Assembly: GCF_000338875.1 (NCBI RefSeq)
Contig: NZ_AOMO01000024.1
Span: forward strand, 1 to 64,000
Length of the DNA: 64,000 bases
Source of the DNA: Vibrio mimicus CAIM 602
GTDB taxonomy: Bacteria; Pseudomonadota; Gammaproteobacteria; Enterobacterales; Vibrionaceae
Reading direction: 5' to 3'
Both the position numbers and the translations under genes were made by a program. Below the pieces are notes generated by a model. That model had not been told where the DNA came from, did not search any database, and worked only from the letters and a program-made list of their open reading frames with translations. Shown piece after piece: positions 54,869 through 63,878 of the stretch (positions are counted from its first letter, which is position 1; each line of letters starts with the position of its first letter).

Positions 54869-56500
54869 TTATGGTTCTAGCGTTCCAATAGTCGGAGGCG
54901 AACCTACATTTTGATTCAAAGCATCAGTCTCTACACTATTGTCTATTTGGGTACCTTGAGAAACCGTGACTGAATCTTTTGCAGGCATGTAATCTTGCCA
55001 TTGGTAGTTAGCCAAGCCTGGCCGTGCGAGTTTCGGGTCTTCAATGAAAAAGTAATCATCGCTAACCATTGGAGGAACATTGAAGTAAAGGTTATTGCTC
55101 CCTTGAATTGAGGTGTCGTCGTATTTCCATTCAGGTTCAATCCCTTTTTCTAACTGCATGAATATGTTGTTAGAAAACATTAACTCAACCACTTTATCTT
55201 TCGTAGCAGGTTCCACTAAGACGATATGAGCTTTGGAAGAGTTTGAGGTGTCAGTCGGAAGTAAAAACGTATTGTTGTATATCTGCCCGTTGAACGCTCC
55301 ACCACTACATACTTGAAAGGTACGTGTTCTATCAGCTACGGACAAATTATACCTAACCACAAAATTGCTGGCTCGCCCTTTGTTTAAGTCACCATAAGGG
55401 CAAATCAGCATAAAGCCTCCTTCGTTATTCCATGAGATGTTGTACTGATAAATAATGCCGTTTGTTGAATGATCAACGTCATACGACATCCCATCCTTTG
55501 TTGTATTTCCTCCAGAAGTTAAATTGTATTGATACACGACATCGTCACTATTTGCCGACCACATACCAGCATTAGGAGACTGTGAACGGAGATTAAATCC
55601 GTCTAATTCATTCTTCTCTACAAGCCCATTTTTAGTGGTCATCGGCGCAATACCATCTCCACCAATATTGGATAATTGATTGCCACTAATGACCGTGTTT
55701 TCAAAAGGCTGCCACTGTGCAGTACACAGTTCATACCAAAAAGGCACGAGTTCCGCACGTTGGCACCAATTTGACCAGGTGTAGATCCCTTGTCGGTCAA
55801 CATCATCAATCTTGTTATTTTTAATTTCCAATCCATTGAACCAGGTAGGAACAGATTCTCCCTTAGCTTCAACGATAATTCCGCCCGAAGCTTCTGCATA
55901 TTTGCCCGTTCCATGATAATGACCATCCACCGTTGAAGGCATGTACCCACGTACGTTCTGAATCTCCAAATTATTTATCTTAATTCCCTTATGCTCACCG
56001 CTATCCTCCGCTGTAACAAATATTCCTCTTCTTGGCTGCTTTCCATCACCAGGAGCAGAAAGTGAGAGATTTTGAACCGTGACCCAGCTTGAGTCCTGAA
56101 CTAAAAACGCCTGTTTTTCACCATTGGCATCAATATGCGGGGGCTGTGAACCAGACCCGTAATCTTCATAAACAATAGAGGCATCTTCGGTACCAGAAAA
56201 TTTTGCAATGACACTTCCTTTACAGACAGTATCCTTTCTAAAACGGACTCTATCTCCTGCGTTTAAGGAAATGTTATTTAGGGCTTCAATTTTATTAAAT
56301 GGAGAGAAATCAGTACCATCACCATTTTTCTCTTGCGAGCAATCAACAAAGAACTCTTTCCCAATTTTATCGTTAGAGCCATCTCCTAAATTACATGATA
56401 TTAGTAAAAATATCGTCAAACATAATGCAATATAACGAAAGACTTCGTTACTATAATTAGCATTTCCGAGTTGTTGAAATTTAAATATTTTCCGAGCCAT
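54869..56500 (-). CDS. Beta-helix lipoprotein, possible polysaccharide-active enzyme
   Basis: This 543-residue protein has an N-terminal lipoprotein signal (YIALCLTIFLLISCNLGDG; lipobox cysteine at about 36). The body is a right-handed parallel beta-helix judged by repeated short Asn/Ile-rich rungs (VTVQNLSLSAP, IKINNLEIQNV, GLEIKNNKIDDV, NTVISGNQLSNI). Such folds occur in polysaccharide lyases and glycosidases, but I found no family-specific catalytic signature. It shares a strand with, and follows by 75 bases, the sulfatase-maturase gene. AAGGAG precedes the ATG. It is likely surface or periplasmic. Confidence 0.7.
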   Translation of the reverse strand: MARKIFKFQQLGNANYSNEVFRYIALCLTIFLLISCNLGDGSNDKIGKEFFVDCSQEKNGDGTDFSPFNKIEALNNISLNAGDRVRFRKDTVCKGSVIAKFSGTEDASIVYEDYGSGSQPPHIDANGEKQAFLVQDSSWVTVQNLSLSAPGDGKQPRRGIFVTAEDSGEHKGIKINNLEIQNVRGYMPSTVDGHYHGTGKYAEASGGIIVEAKGESVPTWFNGLEIKNNKIDDVDRQGIYTWSNWCQRAELVPFWYELCTAQWQPFENTVISGNQLSNIGGDGIAPMTTKNGLVEKNELDGFNLRSQSPNAGMWSANSDDVVYQYNLTSGGNTTKDGMSYDVDHSTNGIIYQYNISWNNEGGFMLICPYGDLNKGRASNFVVRYNLSVADRTRTFQVCSGGAFNGQIYNNTFLLPTDTSNSSKAHIVLVEPATKDKVVELMFSNNIFMQLEKGIEPEWKYDDTSIQGSNNLYFNVPPMVSDDYFFIEDPKLARPGLANYQWQDYMPAKDSVTVSQGTQIDNSVETDALNQNVGSPPTIGTLEP

Positions 56501-56575
56501 AATTTACTCCTTAATACTTAACTTTAAAACCATCCACAAATGAATATTCAAATCATAAACACCTCCAATATCTCA

Positions 56576-57817
56576 TTAAATCAAGGTTAATTTTTCCTGA
56601 TGAACCAATGACATTATGTTTTCAATTGGTATATTGTTTTCCGTCATGTCTACCATTACATTCATTGCCCAAGTCACGTGCTCAAAAAAGTGAAAGTATG
56701 ATTCACAAAAATAGTTATGCTTGGGAAACTTCTTATTTGAAACTGCAAATCGATGCTTAGGGCACCCACCACCACAAACAGGCAGAAACTTACAATTTAA
56801 ACACTGCCTGTTTAGCAGGGATTTTTTTTGTCCAAATAAAACCGCTTTATTACTCGTACAGATTTCTTGTAATGAATTCTGATGAATATTGCCCAGTAAG
56901 TAATGTGGGTATACAAAATGATCACAACTGTATACATCTCCATTGACTTCCATCGCGACATAGCCTTGACAACTATCCGAGAAAATACACAGCGTATTCC
57001 CTAGCCCCATCCAAGCAGCCAAAGTCACTTCAAACATTTGAACATAGACTTTTCCAACATCATTCATTACCCACTCATCAAAGATGCGAGTAAGAAATTG
57101 ACCATATTGATGTGGAGATACAGACCATTTGGTAACATTTGCTTGGGTATAGTCAGGATCTACAAAATATAAACCCTCTTTTGTTGGAACTTCTGACTTT
57201 CGCTCAACCAATGGTATAAATTGAAGATAACTAGAGCCAATCTCTTTAATAAATGCGTATATTTCTAAAGGAAATTCGACATTGGCATCATTAATAACGG
57301 TCAATGTATTAAAATTTATTTGATATTTTTTTAGCAGATAAACACCACTCATAACTTTATCGAAAGTACCATTATTTATTTTAGTTTTTCTATAAAGATC
57401 ATGCAGGTGTTTTGGTCCATCAATAGAAATACCAACAATAAAATTATTTTTCTTCAAGAAACGGCACCAAGAGTCGTTAAGAGCAATACCATTTGTTTGC
57501 AAAAAATTGGTAATGTTTTTCTTACCCTTATATTCATGTTGAATTTCAACGACTCGGCGATAAAAATCGAGCCCAGCTAGGGTAGGTTCCCCTCCTTGCC
57601 AAACAAAATTCACTTCATCTGCATTATTCGATTCAATGTTTTGAGCAATGAAAGCCTTTAATGTGCTTTCAGACATCACATGCTGATCTATTTCTTTATA
57701 GAGGTGCTGTTTCTCCAGATAAAAGCAATAGTCACACTGAATATTGCACTTCGCACCACACGGCTTAGCCATAACATTGATAACGCAATTTGCATGATTT
57801 TCTTTGCCTTGATCCAT
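56576..57817 (-). CDS. Anaerobic sulfatase-maturating enzyme (radical SAM, SPASM)
   Basis: This 413-residue radical SAM protein starts MDQGKENHANCVINVMAKPCGAKCNIQCDYCFYLEK. The CNIQCDYC motif (C-x3-C-x2-C) binds the SAM [4Fe-4S] cluster. The C-terminal SPASM cysteines for two auxiliary clusters are present (CIFSDSCQGY, VYSCDHF, CLNCKFLPVCGGGCPKHR). The family converts an active-site Cys or Ser of sulfatases to formylglycine without oxygen. A Cys-type sulfatase gene lies at 61849-63334. I chose ATG 57817; an in-frame start at 57868 is less likely. It is divergent from the LysR gene (114 bases). Confidence 0.9.
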   Translation of the reverse strand: MDQGKENHANCVINVMAKPCGAKCNIQCDYCFYLEKQHLYKEIDQHVMSESTLKAFIAQNIESNNADEVNFVWQGGEPTLAGLDFYRRVVEIQHEYKGKKNITNFLQTNGIALNDSWCRFLKKNNFIVGISIDGPKHLHDLYRKTKINNGTFDKVMSGVYLLKKYQINFNTLTVINDANVEFPLEIYAFIKEIGSSYLQFIPLVERKSEVPTKEGLYFVDPDYTQANVTKWSVSPHQYGQFLTRIFDEWVMNDVGKVYVQMFEVTLAAWMGLGNTLCIFSDSCQGYVAMEVNGDVYSCDHFVYPHYLLGNIHQNSLQEICTSNKAVLFGQKKSLLNRQCLNCKFLPVCGGGCPKHRFAVSNKKFPKHNYFCESYFHFFEHVTWAMNVMVDMTENNIPIENIMSLVHQEKLTLI

Positions 57818-57931
57818 TGCATAGTACCTCCATTTTCTGCTTTGAAGGATATGGCCAAAAATCAACAACTGGTCACAGATTAACCAATGGCAATGATATA
57901 CCTTTAAGTTAATTCATCAAGGGGATAATTA

Positions 57932-58849
57932 ATGGATAGGTTATTGCTCCAGCTCATCGTTGTATCAAAAAGTCGCTCGCTCAAACATGCCAGCCTACAG
58001 CTGGGCATCAGTCAGCCAGCACTGACAAGAAATATGCAGAGACTTGAGGAAAGTTATGGCGTTCCAATTTTGGAACGAACATCAAAAGGCGTAAAACTAA
58101 CAGATTTTGGCCAAATTCTCGTTAATAGAGCGAAACGCATTGAGCATGAGCATTTCTTATTGGAAGAAGAACTAAGAGCAGCAACGGTGGGTAGAGGGAG
58201 TCGATTACGCGTTGGCGCAGGACCAGTATGGGCAGCGGAGATGCTGCCAGAGGCTGTACTCGCGCTTTACCGCGCAATGCCCGAAGTCTCATTTGAACTG
58301 CATGCGGGTTCTCAGGAAGAAATGCTTCAACAACTTTCTGTATCCGAGTTAGATGTCGTTGTCGCCAGTGATACCTTGCCTGCCCGTTCATTTGGGGAAT
58401 TTGATTTCATTTCTTTGTGGGAAAGCTCGGTGTCATTGGTCACGTCACCTTCACACCCTTTACAGTCAGGGAAACCCGTCAGCATTGAAATGGTACAGCC
58501 TTATCCATGGGTGATCCTGACTCAATCCAACGATGTCGTACAGGTCTTAAATCGCTTTTTCCATGAACATCAATTACCTCCTGCCAATATTGCTTTTCGC
58601 AGTGCTTACTGGGAAAGCATTCCTGCCGTTGTCAGTGAGTCAGAACATATCCTTGTCTTACCTGACAGACTGCAAAACAAAGCCTTGCTAAATGGCTTAA
58701 AACCACTCAAGTGCAACAGGCTTCACTGGCAATTTACGAGTGGTGCCTGGATAAGAAAAGACACCACGCCTACGGACGCTCAACGAATTTTTATTGAATG
58801 CTTGAGAGAACAAGTAGACAAAAAGAGGGTATCAAAAAATGATGATTAA
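57932..58849 (+). CDS. LysR-family regulator of the TctCBA-sulfatase operon
   Basis: This 305-residue protein has an N-terminal winged helix (LKHASLQLGISQPALTRNMQRLEESYGVPILERTSKGVKLTDFG, about 17-60). A periplasmic-binding-like effector domain follows (about 90-295). It is first in a run of plus-strand genes and its last 11 bases overlap tctC. It probably responds to the transported or desulfated compound and may also control the divergent maturase gene. GGGG lies before the ATG. Confidence 0.87.
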   Translation: MDRLLLQLIVVSKSRSLKHASLQLGISQPALTRNMQRLEESYGVPILERTSKGVKLTDFGQILVNRAKRIEHEHFLLEEELRAATVGRGSRLRVGAGPVWAAEMLPEAVLALYRAMPEVSFELHAGSQEEMLQQLSVSELDVVVASDTLPARSFGEFDFISLWESSVSLVTSPSHPLQSGKPVSIEMVQPYPWVILTQSNDVVQVLNRFFHEHQLPPANIAFRSAYWESIPAVVSESEHILVLPDRLQNKALLNGLKPLKCNRLHWQFTSGAWIRKDTTPTDAQRIFIECLREQVDKKRVSKNDD

Positions 58850-59831
58850 CCGATTTATCCTAACCATTCTGGCAGTCTGTTTTTCATTTGGCGTGACTGC
58901 CGGCACTTTCCCTGAAAGAAATATTGAGAACATTTTTCCGTGGGGACCTGGTACATCTTACGCTGTAACGCAGCTCATTTCGGATTCAATGGCTGAAGAA
59001 CTAGGGGTTAACATTAACGTTATTTCCACCCCAGGTGGAGCCGGCGTAAAAGCGATAGAAACCGCACTCAAAAAGCCCGCTGATGGCTACACCATTATTG
59101 ACGCATGGATCGCTAACCTTGTTCTGCAACCCAATCTGGGTAATGGTGACTATACCTATAAAGATTTTAAACCACTCTGGTCAGCCACACAGGTTCCATT
59201 TTCCATTTCTGTTCGAAGAAACGAAACACGCTGGCACGACTTACCAAGCTTTGTTGAATATGCCAAAAAGCACCCTGGTGAAATACGTTATTCGTCAGGA
59301 TCATACAACAACCTCCCTCATATGATTATGGCGCAACTACTGCGTTCACAAGGTATCTACGCCAGAAACATTCCCTACTCTCAGGACGGTGATGCACATA
59401 AAGATGTTCGCAGTGGGCTATTAGACTTCACCTTTACTGACCCAATGACTTACCGAAGCAATGCGGATGCGTTTAAACCCCTTGTCGTTTTACACAACGA
59501 TAAAAAAATTGCTGCCATGTTTGATAATGGTCCGACACTAGATGATTACGGTATTGATTTAGGACTAAGCGGCCTGAGCGCCGTAGGTTGGAACTGGTTT
59601 GTTGTTCATAAGGACACCCCAGACGAAGTTGTCGAGATTTTGCGTGCTGCGATGAAAAAAGCGATTGAGAAACCTGAACTTCAACAGCAATTAGCCAAGC
59701 TTGGATTCCTACCCTTGATGCTCCCTCCAGATAAATATGAAGAATCAGTGTTGATGGTGAGTGAACAACTGAAAAATGCACAGACCGCCATAATTTGGGA
59801 GCAGGAGCAGTTGGAAAAAGCTGGGGAGTAA
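58839..59831 (+). CDS. tctC: TctC/Bug-type substrate receptor of a tripartite tricarboxylate transporter
   Basis: This 330-residue periplasmic protein has a signal peptide (INRFILTILAVCFSFGVTAG). It belongs to the Bug family: NIENIFPWGPGTSYAVTQLISDSMAEELG and VISTPGGAGVKAIETALKKPADGYTI match the N-terminal ligand loops of TctC proteins. It captures the ligand for the TctAB permease. Ligands of this family are usually carboxylates and other anions; the neighbouring sulfatase suggests a sulfated one (inference). The gene overlaps lysR by 11 bases. Confidence 0.88.
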   Translation: MMINRFILTILAVCFSFGVTAGTFPERNIENIFPWGPGTSYAVTQLISDSMAEELGVNINVISTPGGAGVKAIETALKKPADGYTIIDAWIANLVLQPNLGNGDYTYKDFKPLWSATQVPFSISVRRNETRWHDLPSFVEYAKKHPGEIRYSSGSYNNLPHMIMAQLLRSQGIYARNIPYSQDGDAHKDVRSGLLDFTFTDPMTYRSNADAFKPLVVLHNDKKIAAMFDNGPTLDDYGIDLGLSGLSAVGWNWFVVHKDTPDEVVEILRAAMKKAIEKPELQQQLAKLGFLPLMLPPDKYEESVLMVSEQLKNAQTAIIWEQEQLEKAGE

Positions 59832-59837
59832 TATGTC

Positions 59838-60344
59838 ATGGCCACGCAATCTAAGACGAAGTCGATTGGTGCATACTGTATTTTCCTTTTCGTTATTGTT
59901 CTTGTTATTCAACAAATTGAAACTAGCCTTACCGAGCAAGGTGCAGCCAGCGGGGGACCGCTGGCTAATGCCGGAATGTATCCTTATTACATTGTTATAT
60001 TGATGGCATTGTTTCTTTTTCTGGATGTCCTTGATACTTGGTTTCTCCGGGCAGGTAATAATGCGAAAACCGTGTTTACAGACGAACGCTTTTCCACGTG
60101 GAGCAAGATCATTACGGTACTCTCAGTCGTGAGTTTAACGGTGATTTATCAATACTTTCTCAGTGCTGTCGGATATCTGTTACTCACACCTTTCTACTTA
60201 TTTCTTCTTTTTAAAGCATTACACGCAGGGACAGCGACACGTTGTCTACTCGGGTCAATAGGCATCACGGCAGCACTTTATGTTGTTTTTCAGGAATTCT
60301 TAAACGTCGTTTTACCAACAGGGCTATATCAACCAGTGTGGTGA
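59838..60344 (+). CDS. tctB: TctB-like small membrane subunit of the TTT transporter
   Basis: This 168-residue protein has four predicted membrane helices (about 11-27, 47-66, 88-108 and 115-150), the standard layout of TctB. It lies between tctC (6 bases upstream) and tctA (9 bases downstream), and that placement supports the call more than sequence, which is poorly conserved in this family. Confidence 0.85.
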   Translation: MATQSKTKSIGAYCIFLFVIVLVIQQIETSLTEQGAASGGPLANAGMYPYYIVILMALFLFLDVLDTWFLRAGNNAKTVFTDERFSTWSKIITVLSVVSLTVIYQYFLSAVGYLLLTPFYLFLLFKALHAGTATRCLLGSIGITAALYVVFQEFLNVVLPTGLYQPVW

Positions 60345-60353
60345 GGTACAGAT

Positions 60354-61862
60354 ATGTACGAGATCTTATTCGAAGGTGTAGATCAGTTCCTGACGATTAC
60401 GGTTTTTTTTAATGTGGTGATTGGCACTATTCTGGGACTTCTCGTCGGCGTGTTGCCCGGTTTAGGCCCATTAATGGGGATGATTCTGCTACTCCCCTTC
60501 GCTTATCAATTACCCCCTGTGGCCGGCATTGGTTTACTGGTAGCAATATTCATTGGTGGCTCTTGCGGAGGTGCGATATCGGCAATATTGCTGAGGATTC
60601 CGGGCACACCGCTCGCCGCTGCAACGCTGCTGGATGGTTACCCGATGGCCAAAAAAGGACGCTCAGCCGACGCAATTGGTATTGCGATTTCAGCTTCTGC
60701 TTTAGGAGGAGTGATAGGCGGAATCATGCTCATCTTTTTTACGCCAATGCTGGCAGCCATTGCGATGAATTTTGGGCCACCTGAATATTTCGCATTATCC
60801 ATTACTGGTCTGTTATCTATCACTATTGTGTCTAGCGAATCAACGGTCAGAGGGCTAATGAGTGGTTGCCTAGGTTTGCTCCTAGCGACTATCGGAACAG
60901 ACCAACTCTCCATGGCTGAAAGGTTTACTCTAGGATCCAGTGACTTACTCAGTGGCCTGAACATTGGTTCGGTAGTGGTTGGCCTTTTTGCCATATCAGA
61001 AGTCATGGTTCAGGTTCAGAGTGACGACCTCAATTTCAAACCTCAGATAGAGAAAGTCAAAGTTTCCTTGCACAGCCTGATGCTCGTCTTCAAACATAAA
61101 GTCAATTTGATTCGTTCCAGCCTGATCGGAACATTTTTTGGTGCCATTCCCGGTGCTAGCGGCATTATCAGCTCATTTGCTTCTTATGCAGTGACCCGTT
61201 CACTCGCCAAAAATCGGCATGAATATGGTCAAGGAGCCGAAGGAGGTGTTGTCGCAACGGAGTCTTCAAATAATGCCTGCTGTGGGGGGGCAATGATCCC
61301 TACTCTCGCACTGGCCGTCCCGGGAGATGCATCATGTGCTGTATTGATGAGCGCTTTAATGCTCTTAGGGCTACAACCCGGACCTCAACTGTTTGCATTA
61401 AGTGGCGATGTCGTGGGAGGGGTTTTCCTTTCCTATCTTCTCAGTAACGTTTTCCTACTGTTTCTTGGCTTGTTGATGACGCCGTTTTTTGTCTCTGTAC
61501 TCAAGCTGAAAAAAAGCATTTTACTTCCGATCGTCCTTATCCTTTCTATCCTTGGTACGTTCGCACTTCAGTCCTCAATCTTTGATCTTTGGATAATGCT
61601 TACTCTTGGTATTGTTGGCTATCTGCTCCGTCAGGCCGAATTTCCCCTTGCTCCGATTGTTATTGGTTTTATTTTGGGGCCGATTGCAGAAGGGAATCTA
61701 AGACGTTCTTTACTCATCTCTCAAAATGGGTTCGGCATTTTTCTTGATCGTCCCATAGGCACCACCATTTTAGCGGTAAATCTCATCTTGGTTATTGCAG
61801 CTGTTTTGTATTACCTATTGAATCTACATAAAAAAAGGAAAGTTAATTATGAAAGCCATTAA
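60354..61862 (+). CDS. tctA: TctA, large permease subunit of the TTT transporter
   Basis: This 502-residue membrane protein has about 12 helices and TctA signatures: GTILGLLVGVLPGLGPLMGMILLLP near the N terminus, GGSCGGAISAILLRIPGTPLAAATLLDGYPMAKKG, then NNACCGGAMIPTLALAVPGDASCAVLMSALMLLGLQPGPQLF in the middle. It carries the substrate across the inner membrane using ion gradients. Its last 14 bases overlap the sulfatase gene, so transport and desulfation are produced together. Confidence 0.93.
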   Translation: MYEILFEGVDQFLTITVFFNVVIGTILGLLVGVLPGLGPLMGMILLLPFAYQLPPVAGIGLLVAIFIGGSCGGAISAILLRIPGTPLAAATLLDGYPMAKKGRSADAIGIAISASALGGVIGGIMLIFFTPMLAAIAMNFGPPEYFALSITGLLSITIVSSESTVRGLMSGCLGLLLATIGTDQLSMAERFTLGSSDLLSGLNIGSVVVGLFAISEVMVQVQSDDLNFKPQIEKVKVSLHSLMLVFKHKVNLIRSSLIGTFFGAIPGASGIISSFASYAVTRSLAKNRHEYGQGAEGGVVATESSNNACCGGAMIPTLALAVPGDASCAVLMSALMLLGLQPGPQLFALSGDVVGGVFLSYLLSNVFLLFLGLLMTPFFVSVLKLKKSILLPIVLILSILGTFALQSSIFDLWIMLTLGIVGYLLRQAEFPLAPIVIGFILGPIAEGNLRRSLLISQNGFGIFLDRPIGTTILAVNLILVIAAVLYYLLNLHKKRKVNYESH

Positions 61863-63334
61863 CATCATGTTTGACTCCCTCACCAAGAAATACCTCTCTG
61901 CCTATGGGAATAACTGGACAAAAACACCAAATTTTAAGCGATTAGCGCAAAAGACGGTGCAATTCGAGCGTGCTTATACGGGAAGCATGCCATGCATGCC
62001 AGCCAGACGAGAAATGCACACTGGTCGATATAACTTCCTTCATCGTTCATGGGGCCCCTTAGAACCATTCGACCATTCACTACCCGAACTGCTGATGAAA
62101 AAGAACATTTATTCACACTGTTCTACCGACCACTGCCACTACTGGCATGATGGAGGACTCACATATCTAAGCCGTTTTTCATCCTATGACATGATCCGGG
62201 GCCAAGAAGGTGACTGGTGGAAACCGCAGGTGGAAGGTTTTCAACACAAATGGGACATCAGACGCCAAGATAGAGTCAATCGCCTCTATATGGACGACGA
62301 AAAAAAAACATCCGCACGTACGTACTTTTGAAAGCGGCATGGAGTTTCTGCGCGCAAATAAAAATTCAGACAACTGGTTATTACAACTTGAATACTTCGA
62401 TCCACATGAACCTTTCACTGCCCCAAAACGCTTTTATGAAATGTATAGCTTAGAGTCTGATGAACACGACTGGCCTAAATACGCTTCCACTCAAGAGCAG
62501 AGCATCGGCATTCAACGAGACGCCCGCCGCCATTACGCAGCAGCATTAAGTATGTGTGATTATTACTTAGGTAAAGTGCTTGATTTTCTAGACGAACATA
62601 ACCTCTGGGAAGACACGATGTTGATCGTTAATACTGACCATGGTTTCCTGCTCGGTGAACACGATTTTTTTGGTAAAAACTACATGCCAACTTATCAAGA
62701 GTTGTGCAATATCCCCTTGTTTATTTGGGATCCAAGATCTAAACAAAAAAACCAAACACGTTATTCGCTGGTACAGACCATCGACCTTATGCCAACTTTA
62801 CTCAGTTATTTTGGTCTGGATATTCCTGATGAGGTTATGGGGAAAGATCTCGCTGAAGTCATTGCCAGCGACAAGAGCGTCCGTGAAGCCGCCCTTTTCG
62901 GCTATTTTGGTAAACATGTCAACGTGACGGATGGACGTTATGTCTATATGCGGTCAGCACAAAACTCAACAAATGCTCCCCTTTATAACTATACGTTAAT
63001 GCCCTCTCATCTATTCACCCCATTCAGCCCGGAAGAAATCAAGCTTGCGGACGAAACCTTAGTCAGTAACTTCCGCTACGCACAAAACACGCCCATGTTA
63101 CGAGTCAATGCGAACCATGATTTATTCCCTAATAACAGTTGCTACCAATTCAACCAACATTTGTCTTGGGGCGATCTCTGTTTTGATCTCCAAAACGATC
63201 CCCAGCAGCTGCAGCCTATTCAAAACGAAGCGGTCAAAACACGGATGTTAGGTTTGATGTATCAGCTTATGCAGGAACATGAAAGTCCGGATGAACAATA
63301 TGAACGCTTGGGCTTACCTTATATAAAAGTGTGA
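61849..63334 (+). pseudogene. Cys-type sulfatase, one frameshift at a poly-A run
   Basis: The N-terminal part reads MKAINIMFDSLTKKYLSAYG and contains the sulfatase motif C-M-P-A-R (C49), the site converted to formylglycine. GRYNF and HCHYWHDGG follow. After MDDEKK the frame is broken by nine A residues at 62300-62308. With eight, it continues HPHVRTFESGMEFLRANKNSDNW to the stop at 63334, giving 494 residues. The second part has the metal-binding NTDHGFLLGEHDFFGK. No signal peptide is present, so the enzyme is cytoplasmic. AAGGAA precedes the ATG inside tctA. Because A9 is slippery, polymerase or ribosomal slippage or phase variation is possible besides sequencing error. Confidence 0.88.
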
Positions 63335-63693
63335 GGTTCACTTAATTACCTCGCTTGCTAGGTTAGATTAAGGATTAACGTAAGATGACAGACTTAAGAA
63401 CCAGTCCCAAAGGGATATACCCTACACAGTTAAGCCACAGCCGAAACGTAACATCGCTTCGTAGTTTTCTATTTGTTACATCGATAATTGGACAATCATG
63501 ACAACCCTTGTTGGAGTAGGTTTTAAACCTTATCTGAACTCAGGATAAAAAGTGAGGGAACTAAAAACCCGCTATGCGTAAACGATACCCAAACGAAATG
63601 GTGTTAGAGGTAGACTGAAAGTCAGTGAATTCCCATGAGTATTGATAGCTAACTGATTGGGATAAGCGAGCAATTTTCATTATTTTCAGATAA
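63335..63693. other. Intergenic region between the sulfatase gene and tRNA-Ser
   Basis: About 360 bases without a convincing gene and no integrase. A minus-strand stretch around 63561-63660 ends in SFGYRLRIAGF, which could be the tail of a decayed gene, but there is no start or family evidence. No duplicated tRNA 3' end was recognised. Confidence 0.5.
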
Positions 63694-63723
63694 GAAAAAA
63701 GACGCCCTAAAGCGTCTTTTTTC
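63694..63723 (-). terminator. Terminator after tRNA-Ser
   Basis: The perfect stem GAAAAAAGACGC / GCGTCTTTTTTC with a six-base loop, in tRNA direction, ends in a T run. Confidence 0.93.
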
Positions 63724-63730
63724 AAGAATG

Positions 63731-63818
63731 TGGCGGTGAGTGAGAGATTCGAACTCTCGATACGTTGCCGTATACACACTTTCCAGGCGTGCTCCTTCAG
63801 CCACTCGGACAACTCACC
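63731..63818 (-). tRNA. tRNA-Ser (anticodon GGA)
   Basis: The minus strand reads GGTGAGTTGTCCGAGTGGCT from the 5' end, an anticodon loop with CTGGAAA (anticodon GGA), a long class II variable arm, the T loop TTCGAATC and a 3' end CTCACCGCCA. Acceptor bases GGTGAG pair with CTCACC. CCA is encoded. Length is 88 bases. Serine tRNA genes are known island integration sites in V. cholerae (VPI-2), and the 3' end here faces the accessory genes. Confidence 0.97.
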
Positions 63819-63849
63819 GAATCGTTAACCGCTTGGCTAACGAGGCGCT

Positions 63850-63878
63850 AATTTAATGATTCTGGTATGGATGGTCAA
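63850..63878 (-). promoter_or_regulatory. Sigma-70 promoter of tRNA-Ser
   Basis: On the minus strand TTGACC and TAAATT are 17 bases apart, with the -10 hexamer about 32 bases before the tRNA 5' end and a GC-rich discriminator (AGCGCC) after it, as in stringently controlled tRNA promoters. Confidence 0.8.

Noticed and set aside
57830..57925. TTAAC...GTTAA inverted repeat as a LysR operator
   Set aside because: The arms are only five bases and far apart, and no clear T-N11-A palindrome is present; too weak to list.
63561..63812. Open frame on the minus strand through tRNA-Ser
   Set aside because: Its N-terminal half is the translated tRNA and terminator; only the tail could be a gene remnant and there is no proof.
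63819..63840. Sequence like a tRNA D arm (GCCAAGCGGTTAA on the minus strand) just upstream of tRNA-Ser
   Set aside because: No acceptor, anticodon or T arm follows; it lies between promoter and tRNA and is probably chance or a leader element.
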